A stretch of DNA of 64,000 nt from Devosia sp. (lineage in GTDB: Bacteria > Pseudomonadota > Alphaproteobacteria > Rhizobiales > Devosiaceae), in the NCBI GenBank assembly GCA_015234425.1, contig JADGNE010000023.1, forward strand, positions 186,001-250,000, in the 5' to 3' direction. A program made the position numbers and the translations under genes. Each line of letters opens with the position of its first letter. Positions within the stretch are counted from its first letter, which is position 1. Below are positions 1 to 8,264 of the stretch, piece by piece. The notes below the pieces were generated by a model. That model did not search any database. It was not told the DNA's origin and was given only the letters and a program-made list of their open reading frames with translations.

Positions 1-726
1 ATCGGACGGTAGCCTGTCCGTGAAAAAATGCGTGACGCTGTCCAAGCGGGCAACACGCACGGAGGCTTCTCGACCCCATTTGCTGGCATCTGCAGCAAGG
101 AAGGTCAGGCGGGCGGTGCTCATCAACTTTTGCGTTAATTGAGCCTCGCTGTAGCTGTAGTCCAGAATTCCCTTCTCGAGATCGAGGGCGCCGGCCCCGA
201 AAATGGCGTGGGAGGCGTAGAATTTCTCGAAATAGTCGAGGGTGTCCGGGCCCACCACGTCGCGGTCATTATGGCGCATGATGCCGCCTGTGAGATGAAC
301 TTCGATCTGCGGCGCGTCTGACAGGGTCAGGGCGACGTCGATATTATTGGTTACAACGCGCAATTTGTCGTGGTTACGCAGGGCTTTGGCGACGAACTGA
401 ACCGTGCTGCCTATGCCCATGAAAATGGTGGACTCGGGCGGGATCGCTGCCGCCACCTGCGCAGCAATGTTCTGCTTGGCAGAGGAATGGAGTGCCGCAC
501 GGGCATTGACTGAAAGGTTGCGGCGCTGGACGGGCAGGTCCACGCCTCCGTGAAAGCGGCGCGCAAAACCGAGATCGCAGAGGGCATTGATATCGCGGCG
601 AATGGTCTGCGTGGTCAGGTCATAGCGCAGGGCGAGCTGCTCGATATATTGAGCGCCTTCTGTTTCAATCAGCGCGATAATATCGCGTTGCCGCGCCGAT
701 AGCCTGTCCTGGCCCATGGCCGTCAT
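1..726 (-). CDS. GlpR-like DeoR-family transcriptional repressor (3' part cut by window edge)
   Basis: This is my own translation of the minus strand: 242 codons without a stop, so the C-terminal end lies outside the window. The N-terminus is a DeoR-type helix-turn-helix (residues about 8-48, containing TTQTIRRDINAL) followed by the family signature RRFHGG. The sensor domain then carries VTNNIDVALTL and ASKWGREA, both typical of E. coli GlpR-like proteins. Members sense phosphorylated sugars or polyols, and here glycerol-3-phosphate is the natural candidate. The ATG at 726 overlaps the ugpQ stop as TAATG, implying translational coupling; an in-frame ATG at 717 is the alternative. As last gene of the ugp operon it would regulate its own synthesis, probably through the operators at 5798-5813 and 5940-5955. 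The family is secure; the ligand is inferred from context. Confidence 0.85.
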   Translation of the reverse strand, partial: MTAMGQDRLSARQRDIIALIETEGAQYIEQLALRYDLTTQTIRRDINALCDLGFARRFHGGVDLPVQRRNLSVNARAALHSSAKQNIAAQVAAAIPPESTIFMGIGSTVQFVAKALRNHDKLRVVTNNIDVALTLSDAPQIEVHLTGGIMRHNDRDVVGPDTLDYFEKFYASHAIFGAGALDLEKGILDYSYSEAQLTQKLMSTARLTFLAADASKWGREASVRVARLDSVTHFFTDRLPSD

Positions 727-1499
727 TATCCCAGATAGATTTGTGGATTGTCGGTGATCACCCCGGTCAGCCCCGCTCTCCAGAAAGAGACGAGTTCGAG
801 CGGGTCATTGCTGGTCCATGCGCGCACCTTGATCCCCCTGGCTGATGTCTGCTCGAGAAGGCCGATGCTCAGGCCCTTGAAATGGGCATGGATGCTGGTC
901 GCCGAGGTTTCGGCAAGCAGGGCCTCCCAATTGTCCGGCACTCGGTCCCAGAGCATGGCCAGTTCGAGTTCAGGCGCCAGACGGTGCATGGCCTTGAGGC
1001 ATTCCGGATCAAAGCTCGAGATCATTATCTGCATATGCGCCGGGCGCCTGATGATCGCGGCGTGCACCGCACTGACCAATTGGTCGAGCGACTGGTGATG
1101 GGGGTGCTGCTTGATCTCGACATTGATGTTGAGGCCAATCTCACCGAGCGCGGTGATAACCTCTGATAGGGTCGGGATGCGTTCGCCGGCAAAGCGGGGG
1201 GCGAACCAGGCTCCGCCGTCCAGGATCGCGATCTCTGCAGCTGTCAATGTGCCCAGATTGCCCGTGCCGGACGAGGTGCGGTCAACGCTGTCATCATGGA
1301 TGACGATCAGCTCGCCATCGGCGCTGAGTGCGACGTCCAGCTCTACCCATTTTGCCCCTTGTTCCGCAGCGGCGCGGAAGGCCGCAATGGTGTTTTCCGG
1401 AGCGATCGCAGAGGCACCGCGATGGGCCTGGACCTCGTCCCGGGCGGGGCCGGGCAGTGGGGAGATGGTCATGGTCAAATCTTCTTGCAGTCCGCTCAC
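726..1499 (-). CDS. ugpQ: Glycerophosphodiester phosphodiesterase UgpQ
   Basis: The 257-residue protein hydrolyses glycerophosphodiesters to sn-glycerol-3-phosphate and an alcohol in the cytoplasm. It has the GDPD TIM-barrel signature near the N-terminus: [12 protein letters not shown] supplies a catalytic His and metal-binding Glu, followed by [11 protein letters not shown] and the second catalytic His in VIHDD. No signal peptide is seen, as expected for UgpQ rather than periplasmic GlpQ. The chosen GTG start overlaps the ugpC stop (GTGA); an in-frame ATG at 1472 is an alternative and would shorten the protein by nine residues. Position directly behind the Ugp importer genes fits processing of imported phosphodiesters. 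Confidence 0.9.
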   Translation of the reverse strand: MSGLQEDLTMTISPLPGPARDEVQAHRGASAIAPENTIAAFRAAAEQGAKWVELDVALSADGELIVIHDDSVDRTSSGTGNLGTLTAAEIAILDGGAWFAPRFAGERIPTLSEVITALGEIGLNINVEIKQHPHHQSLDQLVSAVHAAIIRRPAHMQIMISSFDPECLKAMHRLAPELELAMLWDRVPDNWEALLAETSATSIHAHFKGLSIGLLEQTSARGIKVRAWTSNDPLELVSFWRAGLTGVITDNPQIYLG

Positions 1500-2533
1500 G
1501 CGATATCAGTTCGGCGACTGGTTTGGGAGCTGAAGGGATGCAGGTCAGAAACAGGTGCATAGACAATTATTTCTGAGCCCTCAATGATTTCCGGCCTTCC
1601 GGGTATGGAAAGTACGATCGATTGGCCGGTATTGAGCAGACTGACGTGAACATGGCTCTCGCCACCGACCGGTTCGATTAATTCGACGGCGGTTTTGATC
1701 GCCACGTGGGCGGTGGCTGGCGCTTCCAGGACGAAGGAATCGGGACGAATGCCGACAATGTCGGTCCCAGAGGGCAGCGGGCCCAGCTGTTCGAGGGACG
1801 CCACGGGGATGAGGTTCATCGGCGGGGAACCGATGAAGCCGGCGACGAAGAGCGTCTCCGGGCGATCATAGACCTCCGTAGGCGTGCCGATCTGCTCAAC
1901 GAGACCGCCATTCATGACGACCAGCCGATCGGCCAGCGTCATGGCCTCGAGCTGGTCATGGGTGACATAGAGGCTCGTGGTCTTGAGGCGGCGCTGAAGT
2001 TTGCGGATTTCGACGCGCATCTGCACGCGCAGCTTGGCGTCGAGGTTGGACAGCGGCTCATCGAAGAGGAAGGCGGCTGGTTCGCGCACGATGGCGCGGC
2101 CCATGGCGACGCGCTGGCGCTGACCCCCGGAGAGCTGGCGCGGCTTTCGATCGAGCATGGGCCCGATCTCGAGAATGTCGGCGGCTTCCTTGACGCGCCG
2201 GTCAATCTCTTCGCGTGGGGTGCCGCGGTTCTTGAGGCCGTATTCGAGGTTTCCGCGAACGGTCATATGCGGGTAGAGCGCATAGTTCTGGAACACCATG
2301 GCGATGTCGCGCTCGGCTGGTTCCGCCTTGACCACGTCGCGGCCGCCGATCTCGATGCGGCCGGAGGTGACGGTTTCGAGGCCGGCAACCATGCGGAGCA
2401 GGGTGGACTTGCCGCATCCGGACGGGCCGACCAGCACGATCAGTTCGCCATCGGCTACGGATAGATTGACGCCTTTGACGGCGGGGATATTGCCGTAGTC
2501 CTTCTTGAGGTCGACCAGATTAATGGTGGCCAT
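1496..2533 (-). CDS. ugpC: sn-glycerol-3-phosphate ABC transporter ATP-binding protein UgpC
   Basis: This 345-residue ATPase of the CUT1/MalK type energises glycerol-3-phosphate import. Visible motifs are Walker [10 protein letters not shown] (about residue 36), the Q-loop region [13 protein letters not shown], signature [14 protein letters not shown], Walker [16 protein letters not shown] and the switch His in YVTHDQ. A C-terminal OB-type regulatory domain follows (from about residue 235, [12 protein letters not shown]). Such ATPases can be exchangeable between CUT1 systems, but the neighbours ugpE, ugpA and ugpB assign this one. It starts 3 bases after the ugpE stop and overlaps ugpQ. Confidence 0.93.
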   Translation of the reverse strand: MATINLVDLKKDYGNIPAVKGVNLSVADGELIVLVGPSGCGKSTLLRMVAGLETVTSGRIEIGGRDVVKAEPAERDIAMVFQNYALYPHMTVRGNLEYGLKNRGTPREEIDRRVKEAADILEIGPMLDRKPRQLSGGQRQRVAMGRAIVREPAAFLFDEPLSNLDAKLRVQMRVEIRKLQRRLKTTSLYVTHDQLEAMTLADRLVVMNGGLVEQIGTPTEVYDRPETLFVAGFIGSPPMNLIPVASLEQLGPLPSGTDIVGIRPDSFVLEAPATAHVAIKTAVELIEPVGGESHVHVSLLNTGQSIVLSIPGRPEIIEGSEIIVYAPVSDLHPFSSQTSRRTDIA

Positions 2534-2536
2534 GGC

Positions 2537-3385
2537 TTATTTCTCCGTTTCGACCAGGCCTTTGACGAACAGGCGCTGCATGAAGATGACGACAAGGACG
2601 GGGGGCAGCATGGCCAGGATCACGGCGGCCATGACGAGGTGCCAGAGCGGCTCGGTATCGGCGCTGGCGGCGAGGCGTTTAATGCCCATCACCACGGTGT
2701 AGTAGCGGCTGTCATTGGTGACGAGCAGCGGCCACATGTACTGCACCCAGCCATAGATGAAGAGGATGACGAAGAGCGCGGCGATATTCGTCCGGCTCAG
2801 CGGTAGGAGGATGTCGCGGAAAAACTTCATCGGGCCGGCGCCATCGACGCGTGCGGCTTCCATCAGCTCATCCGGAACGGTGAGGAAGAACTGACGGAAG
2901 AGGAAGGTGGCGGTTGCCGAGGCGATCAGCGGCAGGATGAGGCCCTGATAGGAGTTCAGCATGCCCAGATCCGCCACGACCTTGAACGTCGGGATGATGC
3001 GCACCTCGACCGGGAGCATCAGCGTGATGAAGATGATCCAGAACGCGAGAAGGCGCAGCGGGAACTTGAAGTAGACGATCGCATAGGCCGAGAGCAGCGA
3101 GATGACGATCTTGCCCACGGCGATGGCGATGGCCATAACCAGCGAGTTGAGCATCATCACCCAGATCGGCGGCGCGCCGGAGCTGGAAAGGCCCTCGTTC
3201 CAGATCGTCGAGTAGTTCTCGATCAGGTGGGGGCCGGGCAGGAGCGGTACGAGACCGCTGACAAAATTGCCCGGGCCGTGTGTCGAGGCGATGAAAGCCA
3301 GATAGACCGGGAACACCACGATAACGACGCCGGCGATGAGCACCAGATGGGTGAGGAACGTCAGGAAGGGTCTGTTTTCAACCAT
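2537..3385 (-). CDS. ugpE: sn-glycerol-3-phosphate ABC transporter permease UgpE
   Basis: A 282-residue inner-membrane permease with six predicted membrane segments. The ABC-permease EAA loop appears as EAARVDGAGPMKFF near residue 190. The sequence follows E. coli UgpE closely from the start (MVENRPFLT) to the end (VKGLVETEK). The ATG at 3385 is preferred because AGGGG lies about nine bases upstream and it matches the family N-terminus; an ATG two codons further upstream (3391) is possible. It pairs with UgpA to form the channel. The gap to ugpA is about a dozen bases, so both are clearly co-transcribed. Confidence 0.92.
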   Translation of the reverse strand: MVENRPFLTFLTHLVLIAGVVIVVFPVYLAFIASTHGPGNFVSGLVPLLPGPHLIENYSTIWNEGLSSSGAPPIWVMMLNSLVMAIAIAVGKIVISLLSAYAIVYFKFPLRLLAFWIIFITLMLPVEVRIIPTFKVVADLGMLNSYQGLILPLIASATATFLFRQFFLTVPDELMEAARVDGAGPMKFFRDILLPLSRTNIAALFVILFIYGWVQYMWPLLVTNDSRYYTVVMGIKRLAASADTEPLWHLVMAAVILAMLPPVLVVIFMQRLFVKGLVETEK

Positions 3386-3398
3386 TTGCATCAGCCCC

Positions 3399-4283
3399 TT
3401 AATACTGGACCCGGCGTTCCACGAAGCGGAACTGCACGACGGTAAGCGCGATGACGATCAGCATGAGGATGACGGATTGGGCGGCGGAGGAGCCGATGTT
3501 CAGGTTCAGCACGCCGTCGGTATAAACCTTGTAGACAAGGATGTTCGTTGCCTGGGCCGGGCCGCCCATGGTCGTCGCGTCAACCAGGCCGAATGTGTCG
3601 AACATGGCGTAGTTGATGTTGATGATCAGCAGGAAGAACGTCGTCGGGGAGATCAGCGGGAAGACGATGGTCCAGAACCGCTTGAACGGGCCCGCGCCAT
3701 CGATGGCAGCGGCTTCGTTGAGCGATTGCGGCACCGATTGCAGCCCCGCGACAAAGAACAGGAAATTGTAGGAAATCTGCTTCCAGGCAGCAGCGATGAC
3801 GATGAGGGTCATGGCCTGATTGCCGTCGATGCGGTGGTTCCAGTTGATCCCCATGCCGCGCAGGATATAGGGCGCGATGCCAATGGATGGATTGAAGATG
3901 AACCACCAGAGAATGCCGACCACCACCGGCGCGACCGCATAGGGCCAGACCAGCAATGTCGTATAGATCTTCCCCGAGCGCAGCAGGCGATTGACCGCCA
4001 CGGCCAGCAGCAAAGAAACGGCCATGGACAGCAGCGTCACCGAGATGGCGAAGATGGCTGTGCGGCCGAGAGAGCCGATGTAATTGGGATCGGCGAAGAT
4101 GCGTCGATAATTATCGAACCAGATGAACGTCGTCCGAAAGCCAAAGGGATCCTCGCGCTCAAACGAGGATTTCAGCGCCTGAATGGCCGGCCAGATGAAG
4201 AAAATCAGCGTGACAACCAGCTGGGGGGCCAGCAAAAGGTAAGGCAGCAGCTTGTTTGGAAATATGGTGCGTTTGCTCTGCAT
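3399..4283 (-). CDS. ugpA: sn-glycerol-3-phosphate ABC transporter permease UgpA
   Basis: A 294-residue inner-membrane permease, partner of UgpE. It matches E. coli UgpA in long blocks, such as [10 protein letters not shown] near the start, [11 protein letters not shown], the EAA loop [15 protein letters not shown] and the C-terminus [13 protein letters not shown]. The ATG at 4283 is chosen because it gives the family N-terminus ([11 protein letters not shown]); a GTG at 4295 in frame has no ribosome binding site. The gene is separated from ugpB by about 100 bases that contain a terminator-like hairpin, so its expression is probably lower than that of ugpB. Confidence 0.92.
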   Translation of the reverse strand: MQSKRTIFPNKLLPYLLLAPQLVVTLIFFIWPAIQALKSSFEREDPFGFRTTFIWFDNYRRIFADPNYIGSLGRTAIFAISVTLLSMAVSLLLAVAVNRLLRSGKIYTTLLVWPYAVAPVVVGILWWFIFNPSIGIAPYILRGMGINWNHRIDGNQAMTLIVIAAAWKQISYNFLFFVAGLQSVPQSLNEAAAIDGAGPFKRFWTIVFPLISPTTFFLLIININYAMFDTFGLVDATTMGGPAQATNILVYKVYTDGVLNLNIGSSAAQSVILMLIVIALTVVQFRFVERRVQY

Positions 4284-4346
4284 GGGTCCTCGCACGGGCG
4301 CCGCGTGACGGACAGGGCGCGACGGCGCTGCCCATCATTCGAGCTG

Positions 4347-4374
4347 AAAAAGGGGCCAGATTGGCTCTGGCCCC
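4347..4374 (-). terminator. Intrinsic terminator/attenuator between ugpB and ugpA
   Basis: On the minus strand a perfect 9-bp stem (GGGGCCAGA / TCTGGCCCC, 5-base loop) is followed at once by TTTTT. It lies 12 bases after the ugpB stop. Placed inside the operon, it should end part of the transcripts after the binding-protein gene and also protect the ugpB mRNA, giving excess UgpB over the membrane subunits. The structure is directly visible; the regulatory effect is inferred. Confidence 0.75.
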
Positions 4375-4385
4375 CGATAACCAAA

Positions 4386-5711
4386 TTACTGGTTGGTCGC
4401 TTCAAACTCGCGCAGGACCTCGTTGCCGCGGGCAACTGCGGAATCCAGCGCTTCCTGTGCGGTCTTTTGACCTGCGAGCATGGCCTCGAACTCCTCGTCG
4501 ACCAACGTACGAATCTGGCTCAGATTGCCAAAGCGAACGCCCTTGGAGTTGGCCGTGGGGGTGCCGCGGGTGATCTGCTCGATGGCCACGGAGGAACCCG
4601 GATTGGCTTCGTAATAGCCCTGTTCCTGGCCCAGTTCATAAGCCGCATTGGTGATCGGCAGGTAGCCAGTGAACTGGTGCCAATCAGCCTGGACTTCCGG
4701 CTGGCTGAGATAGGTGAAGAACTCGGCGACGCCCTTGTAGACGTCATCGCTCTTGCCGTTCAGCACCCAAAGGGTGGCGCCGCCGATGATCGAGTTCTTG
4801 GGGTCCGTGGTGACGTCGTCATAATAGGGCAGGGGCGCGAAGCCGACTTCGAAGTCCTTCGAGTTGGCAATGACGCCTGCGCGCGATCCCGAGGAGTTCA
4901 TGTAGACGGCGCATTCACCCGAATAGAACTTGGGCGGCGCGTCTGGGCCACCCACCGGGCCACCATACTGGTAGAGACCGGAATCGGACCACTTCTTGAG
5001 GTTTTCCCAGTGTTTGACCTGTACCGGGCCGTTGAAGGTGAACTCGGTGCCGAGGCCGCCAAAACCGTTTTCCAGCGTGCCGAACGGCTGGTCATGAATG
5101 GCCGAGAGGTTTTCGGTCTGGATCCAGGTGATCCAAGCTGAGCTCAGGCCGCACTTGGCTGCGCCGCTGTCCACGATGGTCTGCATCGCGGTTTCGAGCT
5201 CCGCCCAGGTTTTTGGCGGGGTTTCGGGATCAAGGCCGGCTTCTGCAAAGGCGTCCTTGTTGTAGTACATGATGGGGGTGGACGAGTTGAACGGCAGCGA
5301 GAGGATGTTGCCATCGGTGTCAGAATAATAGCCCACAACCGGGCCGAGGAAGCCACTTGGATCCCAAGGCTGGCCGTTTTCGGTCATCAGTTCGTAAACC
5401 GGCTTCACGGCGCCCTTGGCGGCCATCATCGTGCCGGTACCAACTTCGAAGACCTGCACGATGGCGGGCTGCTCATTGGCGCGGAAAGCTGCGATCGCAG
5501 CGGTCAGGGTTTCCGGATAGCTTCCCTTATAGGTCGTGACGACCTTGTAGTTTGACTGGCTGTCATTGAACCCCTGGGCGATGGATTCCAGCTTCTTGCC
5601 AAGTTCTGCGTCGAGCGCGTGCCACCAGCTGATTTCGGTCTGAGCCGACGCCGGGCTTGCAGCAAGCACGGCAGCCATACCCGCAGACAGCAGCATAATC
5701 TTCTTAAACAT
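4386..5711 (-). CDS. ugpB: sn-glycerol-3-phosphate ABC transporter substrate-binding protein UgpB
   Basis: A 441-residue periplasmic binding protein (family SBP_bac_1). A signal peptide of about 24 residues (MFKKIMLLSAGM... ending ASPASAQ) precedes the mature chain starting TEISWWHALDAELGKKL. The mature chain tracks E. coli UgpB: TYKGSYPETL, EVGTGTMMAAKGAVKPVYEL and GGATLWV. The ATG at 5711 is selected because GGGAGAG sits just upstream and the signal peptide begins there; longer in-frame extensions upstream lack these. It is the first gene of the operon, directly behind the Pho box and operator region, and is followed by a partial terminator. Confidence 0.93.
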   Translation of the reverse strand: MFKKIMLLSAGMAAVLAASPASAQTEISWWHALDAELGKKLESIAQGFNDSQSNYKVVTTYKGSYPETLTAAIAAFRANEQPAIVQVFEVGTGTMMAAKGAVKPVYELMTENGQPWDPSGFLGPVVGYYSDTDGNILSLPFNSSTPIMYYNKDAFAEAGLDPETPPKTWAELETAMQTIVDSGAAKCGLSSAWITWIQTENLSAIHDQPFGTLENGFGGLGTEFTFNGPVQVKHWENLKKWSDSGLYQYGGPVGGPDAPPKFYSGECAVYMNSSGSRAGVIANSKDFEVGFAPLPYYDDVTTDPKNSIIGGATLWVLNGKSDDVYKGVAEFFTYLSQPEVQADWHQFTGYLPITNAAYELGQEQGYYEANPGSSVAIEQITRGTPTANSKGVRFGNLSQIRTLVDEEFEAMLAGQKTAQEALDSAVARGNEVLREFEATNQ

Positions 5712-5797
5712 GCTCTCTCCCTTAGTATTCAGCCGGGACCTCCTCGCCCCAGGCTTGATGCCATATGACAACATGGAATCTTCCTTTGCAAACCAGA

Positions 5798-5813
5798 ATG
5801 TTCATATGAACAT
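5798..5813. promoter_or_regulatory. GlpR/DeoR-like operator 1 upstream of ugpB
   Basis: A perfect 16-bp palindrome, ATGTTCATATGAACAT, lies about 85 bases before the ugpB start, in the expected 5' untranslated region. The half sites ATGTTC/GAACAT are the same as the outer parts of E. coli GlpR operators. The adjacent operon encodes a GlpR-like repressor, so this is its likely target. The palindrome is seen; the binding protein is inferred. Confidence 0.65.
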
Positions 5814-5871
5814 CGGTCGTGTCCGTTTTGGACCGCTCCTTGGTGGCCCGTCGTTCTGGTAATTTAGGAGA

Positions 5872-5889
5872 ATAACAGTGTTATGACAG
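5872..5889 (-). promoter_or_regulatory. Pho box (PhoB binding site) of the ugp operon
   Basis: On the minus strand the sequence reads CTGTCATAACACTGTTAT: two 7-bp direct repeats (CTGTCAT and CTGTTAT) separated by 4 bases, the standard Pho box layout with one mismatch. It replaces the -35 region of PhoB-activated promoters. A -10-like TAAATT follows 5 bases downstream, closer than usual; TACCAG lies at the classical 10-base distance. Phosphate-starvation induction of ugp operons by PhoB is established in enterics and rhizobia. Confidence 0.75.
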
Positions 5890-5939
5890 AAGGGTTTGAC
5901 GGCACCGTGCGCATGCAGAGCCTTTGCCTTGCAGTGCAT

Positions 5940-5955
5940 TGGTTCATGTGAACAT
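5940..5955. promoter_or_regulatory. GlpR/DeoR-like operator 2, upstream of the Pho box
   Basis: TGGTTCATGTGAACAT matches operator 1 at 13 of 16 positions, with one intact GAACAT half site. Its centre is 142 bp from that of operator 1, with the Pho box between them, an arrangement that would suit repressor looping. It is an imperfect palindrome, so confidence is lower than for operator 1. Confidence 0.5.
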
Positions 5956-5956
5956 C

Positions 5957-6176
5957 CTATGAGGCAGGCGCTGGCCGACCGCCGCAGCGCGGGCACCTGC
6001 CGTCGAACAGGTGGGCAAGGAACGTGTCGCGGTGATAGATTTGGAGGAGGTCGCCGGCGAGGTTATGCCCGGGAACGGCGGCAGAGATTGCACCGAGCGA
6101 CCAACAGCAAGCCCTTGTCCGCAGCCTGACCCAGCCGCGGGCAGGAGAATTCGGAACTGGGCGGCGAGTTGGTCAT
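5957..6176 (-). pseudogene. Frameshifted small CxxC zinc-ribbon-like protein
   Basis: Minus-strand reading from an ATG at 6176 gives 37 residues (MTNSPPSSEF... then VARCNLCRRSRA) before a TAA at 6065-6063. Shifting by one base at that stop continues a sensible sequence (NLAGDLLQIYHRD... then GRCPRCGGR) to a TAG at 5957. Together they form a chain of about 72 residues with two Cys pairs, CNLC and CPRC, resembling short zinc-ribbon proteins common in Hyphomicrobiales. I read this as one gene broken by a single-base indel, real or from sequencing. No convincing ribosome binding site is seen. The family recall is from memory, so this is tentative. Confidence 0.45.
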
Positions 6177-6325
6177 GCCGCAGAAACGGAACGAAACCAG
6201 AACTCAGGCAAGGGTGCGCAAGCAAGGGGGACGGCAAACCGTCTCTTGATGAAGAGTGTCTCGTCCCAACCGCCTGTCGTGCCAATCAGACCACAGGTGG
6301 TAGTTAACAATATCAAGAAGTTAGC

Positions 6326-6402
6326 TGGTGATTCCGGCGGGATTCGAACCCACGACCCCAGGATTAGGAATCCTGTGCTCTATCCTGCTGAGCTACGGAA
6401 CC
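6326..6402 (-). tRNA. tRNA-Arg (anticodon CCT)
   Basis: On the minus strand the full cloverleaf is present: acceptor GGTTCCG pairs with CGGAATC, D-stem GCTC/GAGC, anticodon stem CAGGA/TCCTG around loop TTCCTAA (anticodon CCT, reads AGG), and T-arm with GTTCGAATC. The 3' CCA is encoded. Length is 77 nt including CCA. Confidence 0.97.
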
Positions 6403-6413
6403 AGCCAATTCGG

Positions 6414-6441
6414 AATTAACAGCAGGATTGGCAAGTTGCAA
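6414..6441 (-). promoter_or_regulatory. Putative sigma70 promoter of tRNA-Arg
   Basis: Minus strand: TTGCAA (6441-6436), 16-bp spacer, TTAATT (6419-6414), ending 11 bases before the tRNA 5' end. Position and spacing suit a tRNA promoter; the -10 is imperfect. Confidence 0.4.
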
Positions 6442-6481
6442 GGCGTGGCGCGGCAATCCACCAGATGCTAGGGCAAAGCCC

Positions 6482-6991
6482 ATGTCACAATTCCCGACCT
6501 TCATCCTTTATCCAGATCCAACACTCCGCGCCGCCGCCGCAATCCGCCCGGTCGATGCGGCGCTGCGAGCCACCGGCTCGGCTCTTCTCTCGGCCGCCGA
6601 GAGCCACCGCGTCTATGGTCTGGCCGCCGCCCATATCGGGCAGGTCGAGCCGGTCATCGTCATCAGCGTGGCACCGCCCGAAGCGCGTGACTATCGCGTG
6701 CTCTATAATCCACGCATCGTTGAAACCGGCGGCTCGCTGGTCAGCGGCACGGAAGGCTCCGTCTCCCTGCCGGGTATCGAGGTCGAGATCTCGCGCCCCG
6801 ATCACGCCAGCGTCGCTTATGACGATGCCGACGGCGCACCGCGAACCCTGTCCCTCGAGGGTTTCGCCGCCCGGGTCGCTCTGCACGAAACCGAGCAGGT
6901 GAACGGCATTTTCTTCCTCACGCATCTCAGTCGCCTCAAGCGCGACGCCGCGCTGCGCCGCTTCCAGAAGCTCTCCCGAGATCAGAAGTGA
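6482..6991 (+). CDS. Degenerate peptide deformylase-like protein
   Basis: The 169-residue protein has the overall layout of a peptide deformylase, but the three catalytic motifs are altered. Motif 1 reads GLAAAHIGQ with His51 where the oxyanion Gln belongs. Motif 2 reads EGSVSLPG with Ser93 replacing the metal-binding Cys. Motif 3 reads HETEQVNG, keeping His135 and Glu136 but with Gln139 in place of the second metal His. Loss of two of three metal ligands makes ordinary Fe/Zn deformylase activity unlikely. The ATG at 6482 starts the homologous region; an upstream TTG at 6428 in frame adds unrelated residues. It is a single gene between tRNA-Arg and prfB. It could be a regulatory pseudo-enzyme or one with another substrate. 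Confidence 0.75.
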   Translation: MSQFPTFILYPDPTLRAAAAIRPVDAALRATGSALLSAAESHRVYGLAAAHIGQVEPVIVISVAPPEARDYRVLYNPRIVETGGSLVSGTEGSVSLPGIEVEISRPDHASVAYDDADGAPRTLSLEGFAARVALHETEQVNGIFFLTHLSRLKRDAALRRFQKLSRDQK

Positions 6992-7061
6992 TTCTGATCT
7001 GAACGGCTTACGCAGCCCGCTCCCATCTGACGCGAACACTGTGCGCGTCTGGCCGACACGG

Positions 7062-7090
7062 TTGATCCCGGACCTGTGCTCGTTTAAACG
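7062..7090 (+). promoter_or_regulatory. Putative promoter of prfB
   Basis: TTGATC (7062-7067), 17-bp spacer, TAAACG (7085-7090), about 26 bases before the prfB ATG. The -10 is weak but spacing is ideal, and AAGGA precedes the start codon. Confidence 0.35.
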
Positions 7091-7116
7091 GGGGCCAGCA
7101 CAAACAAGGAATAGAA

Positions 7117-8239
7117 ATGCGCACGGAAATTGAAAAGGCCGTTGCCGAAATCGAGCAGGTTCTGACCCTGCTGAGGAGGCATCTTTGACTGGGATACAGC
7201 TCAACTCCGCCTCGACGCGCTAACCGCGCAAACTGAATCACCCGACTTCTGGAACGATCCGGAAAAGGCCCGCGTCACCATGCGTGAACGCGACGAGCTG
7301 GATGTCGCCGTCAAGGCGGTGCACGAGCTCGAAGCCGGCATTCGCGACAACACCGAACTGATCGAGATGGGCGAGGCCGAAGGCGACGCCGATGTCGTCA
7401 AGGAAGCCGAGCAGGCGCTGCTCGAGCTCAAGCAGTCCGCTCGTCGCCGCCAGATCGAGACCCTGCTGTCCGGCGAAGTCGACGCCAATGACTGCTACGT
7501 CGAAATCCACTCCGGCGCCGGTGGCACCGAGAGCCAGGATTGGGCGAACATGCTTTTGCGCATGTACACCCGCTGGGCCGAACGCCGGAAGTTCAAGGTC
7601 GAAGTGCTCGAAATGCACGACGGCGAAGAAGCCGGCATCAAGTCTGCGACGATCCAGATCAAGGGCCACAATGCCTATGGCTGGCTCAAGACCGAAAGCG
7701 GCGTGCATCGGCTCGTGCGCATCAGCCCGTATGACTCGGCTGCACGGCGTCACACGAGCTTCTCGAGCTGCTGGGTCTACCCGGTGATCGACGACAGCAT
7801 CGACATCGAGATCCGCGAAGCCGACCTCAAGGTCGACACCTATCGCGCCTCGGGCGCTGGTGGTCAGCACGTGAACACCACGGACTCGGCCATCCGCATC
7901 ACCCACATCCCGTCCGGGATCATCGTGGCGTGTCAGCAGGAACGCAGCCAGCACAAGAACCGTGCAACGGCCATGGCCATGCTGAAATCCCGTCTCTACG
8001 AGATGGAGTTGCAGAAGCGCGAAGAAGCGGCGAACGCCCAGGCGGCCAACAAGACCGACATCGGTTGGGGCCACCAGATCCGCTCCTACGTCCTGCAGCC
8101 CTATCAGATGGTCAAGGATTTGCGCACCGGCGTCGAAAGCGGTCAGCCCTCCGTGGTGCTCGATGGCGACATCGACGACTTCATGGAAGCAGCACTCGCC
8201 CAACGCGTCGGCGCAGCGACGGACGTCGCCGCAGACTGA
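7117..8239 (+). CDS. prfB: Peptide chain release factor 2 (programmed +1 frameshift)
   Basis: RF2 releases finished peptides at UGA and UAA codons. Translation starts at the ATG at 7117 (AAGGA upstream), runs 23 codons to CTT at 7183-7185, meets an in-frame TGA, shifts +1 and continues from GAC at 7187 to 8239. The product is 373 residues (join 7117..7185, 7187..8239), normal for RF2. After the shift it reads [12 protein letters not shown], the conserved RF2 start of domain 1. The anticodon-mimic tripeptide is SPY (SPF in E. coli), and the catalytic GGQ lies in [14 protein letters not shown]. The frameshift senses RF2 shortage, because slow termination at UGA favours shifting. A terminator follows directly. 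Confidence 0.96.
7174..7189 (+). other. prfB: prfB programmed +1 ribosomal frameshift site
   Basis: AGGAGG (internal Shine-Dalgarno, 7174-7179), three bases, CTT (slippery codon), TGA, C. The spacing and the CTT-TGA-C core are identical to the classical E. coli site. Confidence 0.95.
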
Positions 8240-8264
8240 TCGTCCCTGTGATGCAAGCAATCAT

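Noticed and set aside
3336..5141. 601-codon open frame on the plus strand
   Set aside because: Antisense to ugpA and ugpB, which match known proteins end to end; the composition is a shadow of high-GC codon bias.
6011..6307. 98-codon plus-strand frame near tRNA-Arg
   Set aside because: Low-quality composition and no motif; the minus strand gives a better joined reading with CxxC pairs.
6326..6402. tRNA-Arg(CCT) as an integration site of a mobile element
   Set aside because: No integrase, no direct repeat of the tRNA 3' end and no foreign-looking block is seen on either side.
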